From Stercorarius parasiticus (taxonomy: Eukaryota; Chordata; Aves; Charadriiformes; Stercorariidae), in NCBI GenBank assembly GCA_013396915.1, contig VWZL01000041.1:62001-126000 (forward strand): a stretch of 64,000 bases of DNA. The letters run 5' to 3'. The stretch's first letter is position 1. Every line of letters starts with the position of its first letter. The notes under the pieces were generated by a model. The model ran no database searches, was not told where the DNA came from, and worked only from the letters and a program-made list of their open reading frames with translations. Positions 23,641 through 34,955 of the stretch are shown in pieces. The position numbers were made by a program, and so were the translations under genes.

Positions 23641-26600
23641 CTTGTCCTTATTTCCTTCCTCTTTATCAACCATATGAATCTCCTTTAAAATAACTGCCCT
23701 CCTCCTCAGTATCAGATCAGATAATAGAGTACACATTTCATGTCTTTCTCTTGCAGAACCTGAAATTAATCTGTTTCCATTAAGAGCTCAATTGCAGTTA
23801 ATCACTATTGTCCCATCTCTTCATTTGTGCTTGTTCTGTGCACTTTTCCTTTTTGTCAGCTGTGGCCAATACTCCCTCTCTCCCTTACCCACTCACCTGT
23901 GAACCTTCTCTTGCATTTAGTCACATAACTTTTTTTAATCCTCTCTTTAATGATGAGCGAATATTAGGATCTGCATCTGATTTTATTTTCATGAAAGCCA
24001 GCAGTGATGGACTTCTTGGGCCAAGATAGTATGTCTGTTTTCGTATGTTCTGAGTCCGAATCCTGCTCTTCCTTGATTGCAGGTTTGTTAGCTTGCTTCA
24101 TTTATAACTTTCTTGAGGCCAACAATGTTTTCTCTTGCTTCTTTTTTCCTTGTTCCCACTGGTAAACATTTAATCTACTCGTAATGCTTTCATCATTATT
24201 TCTTGTAACACTTTTCACACCAGCACCAGGGTTGCTGGCTGCTTGGCAAGGCTGTCCTGACATTTTCTAAAGGAAGTTCACCTCAGAATAACAACTGCTA
24301 CTTACAACTAAAAACTAACAATCAGTTACTAATAACTCTTTTCTTTGACCTTGTCTTCTTAGTTATGCTCATTTAAAAGGTTACTGAAAATTATATCAGT
24401 TTTTCAATAGATTTCATGATACTGTAGCAGAAAAAATAGGAAAAAAATTCCATTACCAGCACCATTCACGCTCTAATGTGTAATTATCAAGTTACAACTA
24501 ATTGCCAAGGTAACCTTGTAAGTATTCTAGATCCTGAAGCAGGAGAAACCATAGTAAAGGCAAGTCATTTTCTCACCTTTATAAGCTGTCTGTTCAAACA
24601 GCCATGTAAAAACATGAGTCTGAATCACCACTATGTGTAAAAGCCGAGGAGCCCTCAGTATTTTGCAGTGCCTTTAGCTGCATTTTCAATTTCCCAAGGA
24701 CAAAAGAAAACCAGAATATACTAAGGGCATTTATTTTGGCTTGGCCAAAATGTTTTTAATACGGCACGCTCTTAAGCTAATGAAGACTGGGCAGGCTGCG
24801 CATCATGCCAGATACATGTAAGATGGAGGGGCTGTCCTCCTCTACCTCTGTGAAAGTATCTAAGATTATCTTTTTCACTGAACTTCAGAGCAAAGATGCA
24901 TTCCAGTACCGAGGATTTTTAAGCTGCCCCTTACCAGAATGCTTTAGTGGCTTTTGAATTACTGTGAAGCTGGCCATCATTGCGGAGTTAGATTCCAATG
25001 AACTTCTGCCCCAGCTCGCTTGAAAAAACAATCCATGAGATTCTTCAGGGAGCAACACATCCTCCAGAGATCAGGCTTCCATCATTTTCTGCATCAAAGA
25101 GCTTCCAAATCAAAAGCTGAAACAAAGTCCTTTGACTTTATCAAGACAAAATGCTCTGACTTCACTCAAATGAAATGTTCTGATAAGTCCACTTTGGTAT
25201 TCCCAAAATTCAACTTTGGGGAATATTTGGTATACAAAGGAGTATGAATTTTGATTTTTCATTCCAACTGGAGATGAAAGCAAATTCAGATGGCTAATTA
25301 TTTTTTTTTCCCCAGAGCAGAACTTCAGCATTTCAACCAGCTCACAGCAGATTCCCATTTACAGTGCAGATTTCCTGTCTGCTCTACAACCTTCTCTAGG
25401 AGTTTGAGGCTAAAACTTTCTGCTTCGCTCCTCAGTAGATCAACTGATTAAAACGGCATCTGATCCTTAGTAACCAAAGGCTATAGCTTAAAAAAAAGCA
25501 TAATTTCCCTCTGCCCTTTATTTTTGTTTGCCCAAGGGAGTGTAGAAAAAGCAAATATTATCTACAGACATTTTTTTGGTTTTCAGAGGCCACATGCACA
25601 AAGCTCCCCCCTCCTTGGAGTTGCAACCCCTTTCCCTATAGCTCTCTGTGATATCTCATATATCCTTCCTCTCGTTATTTGTTGTGCATCTTCCAAAACA
25701 AACACAACTGCGGAACCACAGGGTAGCTTCAGATTGCAAGGCTTAGGATCAAAAACTATACTGGCTTTAGGCGGGAGGCAGCACTGCTGCACATGGGGAC
25801 TTGAGTTAAATCTCTCGAAAAAGCTGCTATTTTTTCCATTCCCCTGTAAATACTAGAACAACATTCACAACTTCTTCGTGTTTCTCAAGAGGCAGCAGCC
25901 ACTTGGTTTCATGTTTTGATGAACAGAGAATGTTCTTGCAGCAGTTTTCAGTGGGAAAACTTTATCCCGTAAACGCACTATGAAAGAACACTCCAGAGGA
26001 TGTGGGATGGTTATTGGTATAGTCAGGAGGGCAAAATCCTGTTCTGTTGGGCTTCATTTGTGTTCCTCAGATGGGAGTGTGGGGAACTGGAATTCCAGCT
26101 CAGATTGTTTCTGTGTAAATTAATATGTGGTTGTGCATTGCACGAGACGGCATAACCCATATGCTGCATTGCCCAAGCACCCAGCATGAGAGAAACAAAT
26201 GGCTTCGTATTATCATAGCACTGTTGCTCAGTTCCTAAATAGCCTCTTCAAATCAGCTTATGTCCCAGTTCCCCAGACCCTGCAGGAGAAGGGAACTTGC
26301 AGGTGAGCTCTAGCATAGCAGCAGCAAGATAGTTGACTTCAGAAAGTTAGTTTCAGCTAGTAAACTCTGAAGATTTGTTGTTTTAAAGACAAATCAGGAA
26401 TATATGGAAATCAGTACCATTTGCACAAACTTGAACCAGGATGCACAGGGCAGTCTGTATGTTCTGCATGATAACGGATTTTCTTACCTTCCGGGAAAGT
26501 GGGGGGACTTGGGACAGATGGGCGCAGGCAGATACGTGGTCGCTCTGCCTGCACTCTGAGTTGGCAGGAGAGGAGCCAGCTCCCATCTGGAAGCTGTACC

Positions 26601-28189
26601 ATCGCATCAGCGTGACACTGTGCCAAACCTAACGTACACTGCTTCTCAGCACTTGGTCCTCATTATCAGCCTGTTATTCAACGTACTGTTCACTATAAGG
26701 CCCCATGACTCCGGTCAAATGCAGGAAATGGATACAATTTCTTTGAGAGGCGATCAGATAAATGAGCATCATGCATCGCGGGGTTAATTGTATGCCAATA
26801 TTAGGCTAGGAAAAGAAAAAAAGGTCTTAATATTTTTTAATAAAAATTTCTTCTCTTCTAGGTTATTCTTTTGACTCACCTTCTCTCGACTTGCCTCTCA
26901 AGGCTTAGTCCTACTCACTCTCCAGTCACCTGTACAGTCTTCCCATAAAAAGAGAGAAAATAGAACTTGGTGTTCTGATGTGAAACGAAAGTAGAAAAGA
27001 AAACTTTCTGTGGCTGTAGGACATTTCATATTTCTTTCAAGGGATAGCTCTCATGATTCCCTATTTTATACTATGACTGTTGTGGATGAATAAAAAAAAT
27101 GAGAATTGAACCCTAGAACTTGATATTTCTAAGTGTTTTCTCTGATTTAGTATGTCCTCACTTGACAGTGTAATTCAAGGCAGACAGATAATATGACTAA
27201 AGGTATTTTATTTCACACACAGAAAGATCATCTAAGTTAGAGAGTTTACAGCTCTCCCCTTTAGGTGACGCTGTCTTCTGCTAAGGTTAGTGCAGCCTCA
27301 GGTAGGATGTGCCAGCGGAAAGTAAAGACTTTCCTTGGCACAGCAGAACTGCCTGAAGATTAGAAATAGCAAGCAACACATAGTCTCATTTCTACCTGCT
27401 TATGATATTTCAAGAAATCTCAAGAAAAAAAATCATTAACTGTTTATACAAAGCTACACAGCAGCTTTGGCCAAAAGCCAGGCTGGCAGCTGTAGCCAGC
27501 TGCCCACGACTGGTGGGTCTCTCAACTCACTCTCAGAGGTGAATATAGTATCCAGAAAGTCAGAATTCCCTAATTCTGGACCAAATATAGTTTGAACGGG
27601 ATGAATGAGAGGTGCTAGCACAAACGATTCCAACCTCCATTTTATACCACAGCTGCTTTCATCAGCTGTGGAGACAGAGTTGGAAGAGGCAAAGGGCCTC
27701 AGTTAGGGGCTGTAAACACCACTTTGGAGCCACTTCACCAGCTCAAGGATGTCTCGGGTGGTGCTGTGTAATCACGGTCAAGCAGCAGAGCTGAGAAGAG
27801 CTGCCATAATATTCAAGTATTTGTTTTCACTATGAATAAGACACAGATGAAATATGCTAAAGTAAAAAAAAAAAAAAAAAAGTTAAATAAAAATATTTAG
27901 AACTCTTATCTAGAGGGTACTTATGCTTACAAACCAGAAGAAAGCACTTTTTTCTGCTTGCTTTGAGAGAAGAAATAAAAATGCAAAAAGCTTGGAGTAA
28001 GATATAAAAACACAGAGGGGGGAAAAAAAACAATGCAGAAGCGAAAATAATTTTCAAATGGCTTAGGTGAGACTGAAGAATTTTTTTTTTTCCTTAAACC
28101 AGAACTAAGAAAACAGATGCTTGCCCCGAGGCCAAGAGTTGTCCTTTCCATCCTCCAGTGCCCCTGCCCTTGCCCACATTTTGCCATTA
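23641..28189. other. Intergenic, no gene recognised
   Basis: About 4.5 kb of AT-rich sequence. The longest frames (110 codons on + at 25524-25856; 128 codons on - at 27927-28313, which runs into the CpG island) have no recognisable motif. The last part carries an A18 tract at 27864-27881 and several homopolymer runs just before base composition changes sharply at the CpG island. Confidence 0.55.
27864..27881. repeat. Poly(A) tract, 18 nt
   Basis: An uninterrupted run of 18 A. I see no retroposed body upstream that would make it a poly(A) tail of a processed copy. Confidence 0.9.
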
Positions 28190-28763
28190 GACACCCACGG
28201 GGTGGCCGGGAGAAGCGCATGGCGGGCGCAGGGTCAGTGAGGGAGCCCGAGGTGCCCAGGCCCTTCCATGTTTGGTGGCCCCTCTGCCGTTGGTGACATG
28301 GCCAAGGCCACACGCAGCTGCTACCCTGTGGGGGCCAGGGGGTGCCTCCGGCCGGGGGCTTCAGGGGAAAGGCCGGGTATTCACAGGGGATGGGGAAGGC
28401 CGGGGCTGCCCCGGGCCTTCACGGGGGCCCTGAGCCCGCAGAGCCAGGCCTGCACCCGGGGAAGCTCCGCGGGCACACGTCTGTCTCCGCCGAGTGGAAG
28501 GGGACAGGCCGGAGCCGCGCTGCCCTCGGGCCCTGTCCCCAGCCCCGACGGACTCCCGCCTCCCGGGCCGGGCGCTGCGCCCTCCCCGCCCTCCGGCGCT
28601 TCGGGCGGCGGCCGCTCTGTGGCCTGTGGCGTAGCGGCCCCCGGCGGCCGCGGGGCGACGCCGTCTCGCCCTCGGCGCTTCCCCTGTGGAGAGTAACGGG
28701 TTCCCCCGGCCGCCCCCCGGCCTGCGCGCACAGGCCGCTTGCGCCGGGGGTGCTTCAGTGGGA
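28190..28763. promoter_or_regulatory. CpG island, probable promoter of an unidentified transcript
   Basis: This is the only dense CpG island in the window. By hand count, about 47 CpG dinucleotides fall within 28381-28740, with GC well above 65 %, while the flanks are AT-rich with almost no CpG. In vertebrates such islands usually mark unmethylated promoters. There is no TATA box that I would trust. A candidate splice donor, GGA then GTAAGT, lies at its plus-strand edge (GT at 28764), which would suit a noncoding first exon transcribed rightward. Open frames of 116-142 codons exist on both strands but look like composition effects. By synteny with mammals the next gene in this direction would be FAM171A1. 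I do not see its signal-peptide exon here. Confidence 0.85.
28386..28415 (+). promoter_or_regulatory. G-quadruplex motif in the CpG island
   Basis: Four G-runs of 4, 4, 4 and 3 are separated by loops of 2 (AT), 6 (AAGGCC) and 7 (CTGCCCC) bases, which satisfies the usual G3+N1-7 rule. Quadruplex motifs are common near CpG-island promoters. Folding is predicted from the pattern only. The third loop can also pair with neighbouring G runs, which may compete. Confidence 0.6.
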
Positions 28764-28817
28764 GTAAGTTGCGCTGAGTTGTAAGTTTTGTAATGTAGTC
28801 GTTCTGTAGAGGTACTT

Positions 28818-28823
28818 AATAAA
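28818..28823 (+). terminator. Possible poly(A) signal just past the CpG island
   Basis: AATAAA lies 55 bp beyond the island edge, and a modestly GT-rich stretch (CTGGGATTTTCTGGC) follows. If the island were transcribed rightward without splicing, this would end a transcript of about 600 nt. A chance hexamer is equally likely. Confidence 0.25.
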
Positions 28824-30994
28824 CCTCTGGGATTTTCTGGCTCACATCACCCTCACGACTGCCTCTCCAGCAGCCCTGAGGTGCCCCGCTCCCCCTGCAC
28901 CAGAGCCACTGCACCGACCAGAGCCACTGCTGGTTGGGTCCCACAGGATTCTTCAGCGCCGGACATGAGGGGACGCAAGGGACGGGGGCTCCCGACGCCG
29001 TCGTGCTGTCTCTGGAAGCGATAAGTACCTCAGTAATTCTAAATAACAAAAATAATAGTGCACTGACCCCGCAGCGCAACTAGCGGGTGTCTGGTTGATC
29101 CAGAGAAGTAACATCAAATATTGTTGCTTAAATATTTGCTATAAAACACAGTTCATATTTTTCAGTATGAATAAACTGAGGTTTTCTGAGATGGTGAAAA
29201 CCTAGTATTTGTCAGGGAAAAACAGTGATCCTGAAGTGAAGTCACTGATGCGCGTTCCTGGTGGAAGATACATTTATCTGATAGGCTATGACCAGTTTCA
29301 TCTCTGTTTTACTATGGAAAAAGTCATGGCTTACTTCATGAATATAAAATTCTATGAGCTGCAGAGAATTAAATAACCAGAACAGGGGACGACTTCTTCT
29401 AAAATCTGTTGACTTTACTACATTTTAATCTCTGTAAAATAAACTTTCCCTTTATCTGTAAACCAGGTCACTTAGGAGATGGTAACATTGCTGTAATTAT
29501 TATGCAAACCCAATATATGGGCAGCTCAAAGGAGAACCACACAGAAAAAAGACCTGGGAAAATGAAAAAACATGATCACATCCCACCTTACACCTACTGA
29601 ACATTTAAAGGCTAGATTCTCCGTGTTAATGTCAGTCATTTCATGAGAATAGCATTACTCCTGTGATTTACTTGGTGTCTACTGCTCAGCTGTACACAAG
29701 CTGCATCAATTGGTCCATTTCATACTGGCAATTTCTGCTTTGTTTCTGAACAAATTAACATCCATTGCTGAAAGTATAATGATAAATACATATTCATTAC
29801 AGTTATTGAAATCAAAGGTGTTGTGTTGGCTTTTGGTGCTCACTCATATCTGAAAATAATGAATTGTAGTTCTACTACAGGAGATGTTTTGCGGCTGGTT
29901 GTTACAAAGGAGGACGTCACGATGAGTTGAAATGATTTTGCTTGTCGGTCATGATTTTTAAATTAATCCTATAGTGTGTACTAAATATATCTACTATATC
30001 TCAAGATACCTTTAGAAAAATAGACAGAATTTTAGGGAGCTTTCAGCTTATGTGCATTGTTAAGCAACATAAGGAATACCTTAAGTGGCTTATTGATCAC
30101 TTTTTGCATTCTCCATTCTCATTGTACATCACAGGTTATTATAGTTATGGAATAGGCAAAATGTTGAGAATAAGCAAGAAAAGGTGCTAGTAAATACAAA
30201 ATACACTGTATTTTCTGTAGAAACTCAGGCTGTAGAATTCCAGGAAGCTCTTGAGGAAAGTAAAATATGTCAGGCCTTTTAAAAAGCAAATAAACAATAA
30301 CCCCATTGCCACTGACATCACTGGACTCATCTATTGAGCAATTAGGGCAATGTCACCTCTTCCAAAGTGCTCCAGAAATCACATGGAGAACCACAATGTG
30401 AAGTGACAGAGGAGTCATCAACGGAAGCTTCTCAAACCCACCATGTATTTCTGAGTATAGTCATACAAGAGTAAGCATTAGTTCCTTTGTTTTTCCTAAA
30501 GGAATTTAAAATAGATGTTCCTGTTTACTTCATCAAAAGATCCTTTTGCCCACTTTGCATATAACTTGATTATTGTACTACTTCAGAGCTGAGGCCAAGG
30601 CAAACAGCGGTCACTGCAGCGTGCAGTGGAAGGCTGTTGGTCATAGTAACCATTCCTCCTACTGCGCTAGGAAGCAGCTCTGAAATCGCATCTGCAAATC
30701 ATTCAGATAAGTGACTTTGGTTCCACATAATATAATCTCTTACAACTGTCCAGTTCTGGAATTTATATGTGGTTAGTGTGATAAATGTTAAGTGATCTTG
30801 CATATATATACACAACAGACAAAGGATAATCATAGGGTCAATGAAAAACGATAGCAAGGAATAGATATTGGGTGATAGGAAACAGCACATTTGTTAAACA
30901 GCTCATTTGTAGCTGTCTGCAGAAAGGAAAGGGAGGGTGAGAGTCTGTCCACGTGTTAGAGATAACAGCAGTATCAGCTATAAAAATTCTAGAT
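28824..30994. other. Intergenic, no gene recognised
   Basis: The first 250 bp still hold scattered CpGs (28.83-29.02 kb) and look like the shoulder of the island. The rest is AT-rich with frames of 63 codons or fewer. I see no exon. Confidence 0.55.
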
Positions 30995-31298
30995 GCGCTA
31001 AAAGCAGACAGAGCCTGAAGTCCAGATAATGTATATCTGTAAGTTTTTAGGAGAGGCACATCTGCAGTCCTTCCACTGACATTTTCTAGAAGTTCACAAG
31101 GGTCAGGAAGAGATTCCTGAAGATTAAGAAGAAGCAGATTTGAATGCCACGTTTTAAAGAGGGCAAGGGACAGGAAACTATAAACTAGCAAATGGAACAT
31201 TGTTTGTAGAGAAACCTGGACACTGCTTAAGTGATTTGGCTAAAGAACACCTGGAAAGGTTCACTCAGATTAGGGAAAGCTAGAATGGTTTATAATTC
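30995..31298 (+). mobile_element. Ancient LINE (CR1/L3-like) reverse-transcriptase relic
   Basis: Three blocks in the right order recall the reverse-transcriptase region of CR1/L3-type LINEs. The first, at 31000-31055, resembles the stretch before the RT fingers (aagtgaacaa...ccaggtccggatggtattcaccc). The second, at 31149-31190, is AACGTTTTAAAGAGGGCAAG-like text followed by GGAAACTATAAACTAG, which recalls the N-Y-R-P block. The third, at 31245-31292, is GAACACCTGGAAAGG...GATTAGGG...AGAATGG. No frame stays open, so this is a decayed fossil. The resemblance is from memory of the consensus and the family call is tentative. Confidence 0.5.
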
Positions 31299-34200
31299 AT
31301 TATATTGTTTGAGGTCTTTAGAGATATTACTGCCATTGAAGTTCTTTATAGATATGATGACTGCTGTGAATCAGGTACATTCATTCGTATCATAATAACG
31401 TGAGTATCGTTAGCGTGAAGGAACAGCACATACTACAGCTTCTCAGTGCTCCAGCTGAAGTTTCTGTGAAGGTGCAAGAAAAGTTAAATGCTAGATAGAG
31501 GCTGCTGTTTTCAGTGGTAGGAAAGAGGTTAAAAACCAAAGGCTATTAGAATCCTTTTTTTCCTATGGATTTTTGTTTTCATTCTCTTTTTTTAAATTCT
31601 GTTTTTCGTGAACATTTGGGAACATAATATTAAATCACTTTTAAAATAAGTACTTTATTCTTCCCTTGGTATTTTTTACAGCACACAGTGAATCCTAGTA
31701 TCTTGCAGTCAGAGCAAGGTTAATTTCAAGTGGCAAAGTCCGCTGACGTGGCAACCCGTTCCCTTCCAACCAGAACTGAGAATTTGGGGCAGGGAGGTGA
31801 ATTCATAGTGAACACACCTGTGCCCCACGCAGACCTCCTGCAAAGCCAGTTCTGCATTTGTTGTCGCTCTCAAGAGTGCCGGGTAAAATAGAGCTGCACC
31901 AGAAATTGGCATGTCCCCACCTGTCCTTCTTGCTGAGGCAAGATTTTCTGCCAGGCTTTGCCATCTCAGGCAGAGGCGAGGTTTCAGTGGGACTCTCTTC
32001 TTACAGACTTTTCCCCTTCTCTCCTGAGCGTTGTTCTCCAGCCGTATCTCATTCAAGTAATACTGACGGCATTAGGAAGCTATCCCTCTCCACTCTTCTG
32101 TCAGGACATCAGTTTTACTTCCTCCACCAACCCCAGGCCTTTGGAAACAGCAGAGGGAGAGGCAGGATGCTGCTGTGCAAAGCAGACCTGTCCGGGGAGG
32201 CTGCTCTGCTGGTGCATCACAGGTGCACACACAGTCAGATTTTCTAGCCCTAGAAGATACTGTGTTCTAGGAGGAAAGAGCAAGTATAGGATTTCTGGAC
32301 ACCTCCCACCTTCTAGCACTCTGATTAAACAGGGCTAGCTGCCAATAAAGAAGGAAAACAATTTCCTTATTGAAATTTATTACGACTGTGTATTGGAACC
32401 TACTGGAAAATTACTTACTGCTCAGCATTGTCATTAACTCAGCAATAGATTTTCATAAGGTTTCCATTTTCACAGGCTAAGGGCCAATTCATCCCAGATG
32501 TAACTTCATTAGTGGCAATACAGCTACACTGAGAATAAATTTGGCCCCGTGATTTTAGGATCTCGGTGTGCGAGGACTCTTCCATAGTCGATGTCACTAT
32601 TTGTGCCAAACCATGAAAAGGACAATCTCTTGGCGTCTTCTAACTGTTCTTCAGCAGCGATTTTATTTAAAACCAAACAGCTCAAGGTCAAGTACCTCTC
32701 TGTGACCAGGAGCTCCACAGCCAAGAGCACTTTTCCTGGTACAGCGTGAGACAGATGAAGCTGGCATGTGGCTGGGAGGAGGTTGTACAGCCCCATAACT
32801 GTATATCCCCATCCCTCCCTCAAAACTAATGCATGGCTAAAACCCACTAAGATTGTGCGATAAATCCACTTCACTCTTTCTCAACTTTATAAGTGGTAAC
32901 TGTAGTTATCTAGAATGGGTAGAAAGAAATAGGTGATCCTAAGAGGGAGAGAGGGATTAAGATGTAGAAATGATTTTGAAGCAGAACTGTCATGAAGGCA
33001 GTCAAGACTATGGAGCACCAAGCGTTGCCAGAATTCTCCTTATTGATAGTTTACTATGTTAAATTTAAATAGCATATCTTTCAGGCATAGTATAAATGGA
33101 AAAAACCCTAATTTGTGTGTTCAGACAAGCAAGACTTTTTTTAAAAAGTACAATGATGTGTCTAACACTGCACTCAGAATGAGTATCCTCAGGCTACCCA
33201 AGGTTTCATTCAGGTACTTGCCAATGAAAAGAGGGCTATTAACTGTTTATGAAGAGTTAAATTTCTGAAGCCAGAAACTCTGCGCTCAGCACAGGCCTCT
33301 ATACTCAGTACCCGGCATTCCTTCTAATGAGGGCTCGAAGGGCTTCTATAAAAATATCATTGATCAGGCTTTTCTATCTGTAGACAGAAGAGGCATGTCT
33401 TTCTATCCGACATCTCAGACATGTCTTTCAACACCCTGTTGTTCTTTGGTATTACCAGGGATGAGGATAACTTTATACCTGTGTTTAGCCAATGCTCACA
33501 TTGACAAGCAAAGCCAGAAAGCACTAGCCCAATTTCTCTTCTGAGGCAGTTAAATGATTTCCTCACAGCCTTTTAATTTCCGTGTTACGCTCACATTAAT
33601 GACATTTATTCACTTCATTAGAGTTTTATGTGCATATCTGAACACAGAACTAAGCTCAGATTTGGATGTAATTTAGTTTCAACATGTTAGTCTTTCTCTC
33701 CTTTCCTTTTAAATATTTGTTCTTTGCCAGTTTTTACCAAACAATACATTGGTTTTACCTTTTGCACAAAAGGTTGCATTTCACTCTGCACACTCATTTT
33801 TGTGTTATTACTTGGGGCCCTGTCTGAGTTTAAATGCTTAAATTTAAGCAAGTGCTTAAATATTTTGTGAGGTGGGAGCCTCAGGCCTCATAGAATAGTG
33901 AAGAGACATATGAGGGTTGTTTCGCTTTTAAAGAAAGGTGAGTAAGTGATGCTGAAGGTGCTTAGTGTGATGCTTAGAGCTTATTCCTGGACAGGAACTT
34001 TCCGTGGTTAATTTTGAAGACTTAAAGTTATGGAGGAAAAACCAAAGAATTATGTAACAGGAGAAAATACATGTTTGGGGATTATATTTTTTTCTGTTCT
34101 CATTTTAAGTTCGACATCTGAAGCTGGAAATTTCAGGCAGTTTCTTGAGTAGTTCAGAGGTAGCTCCTGTGCATCATCATGACTGGTGGTAGACCCGTGA

Positions 34201-34933
34201 TGCCAGGAGCTCTCAGTCATAGGAGATTTTCCACATGCAGTTTACAATGCTAAGCAGGTTAGTAGCTCACTCGTGTCTTAGGTGCCTCAGCAGCATTAGG
34301 AGCTGTGCAGACTTCCTACCTGCTGAGGGTACTGTGTCCCAGTCCCTTGTAGTCTGGAATTCTTATCAGCTATTTACTCTATCAGACTAGCCCTCTTCCA
34401 GCTTTGCAGTTTACAGGTTAAGTCAGGGAAGGGAAGAGAGAGTAGATGGGGCTAAGGTATGCGATAGTCCCCTTCAGGTGGTGACACCTTTCTTGAGGTA
34501 TCTCTTTCCTTTGGAGATGGGGCACGGATGGGACTGGTTCATCCCATGAAGATTGCTTCTCTGTGTGCTGTGGCAGCGACACATCCCTAGAGAGCAGGCT
34601 AGCGGGCTGCAGGGAGCGGCTGCCAGGGCTTACTTTGCAAAGGAGAAAACCTTCATCTTTTTGCATTTCTTTCTTTTCAGAACAACAGAGGTGGAACAAC
34701 CCAAGGAGGTGTTCATGGTGTTTCTTTCTCATGACTTTTAGCACTGGATGGCATCTGCATTGGCCTGAGTAACTGCTTTCTGTCTCTCCTACGCATTGCG
34801 TTAAGACAGCATCTTTGGTGGCATTTCTGTCTGTCCTCGCATTCTGCATCACAGATGTTTTAGTTATGTCATATTTGATCCATGATTTATCATTTTTTGC
34901 CTCTATCCTCTGTCTTTTTCCTTTTTCTGATTG

Positions 34934-34955
34934 TTTATTTTATTTTATTTTTTGT
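34934..34955. repeat. (TTTTA)n simple repeat
   Basis: A short run of TTTTA-like units in a longer T-rich stretch (about 34.91-34.97 kb). Low complexity. Confidence 0.75.

Noticed and set aside
28190..28763. FAM171A1 signal-peptide first exon
   Set aside because: No hydrophobic leader following an ATG could be read on the plus strand before the candidate donor. The island may still be a noncoding first exon.
28342..28767. Second 141-codon plus-strand frame in the CpG island
   Set aside because: It starts at a GTG, overlaps an alternative frame and the opposite strand is also open. Only GC content explains all three.
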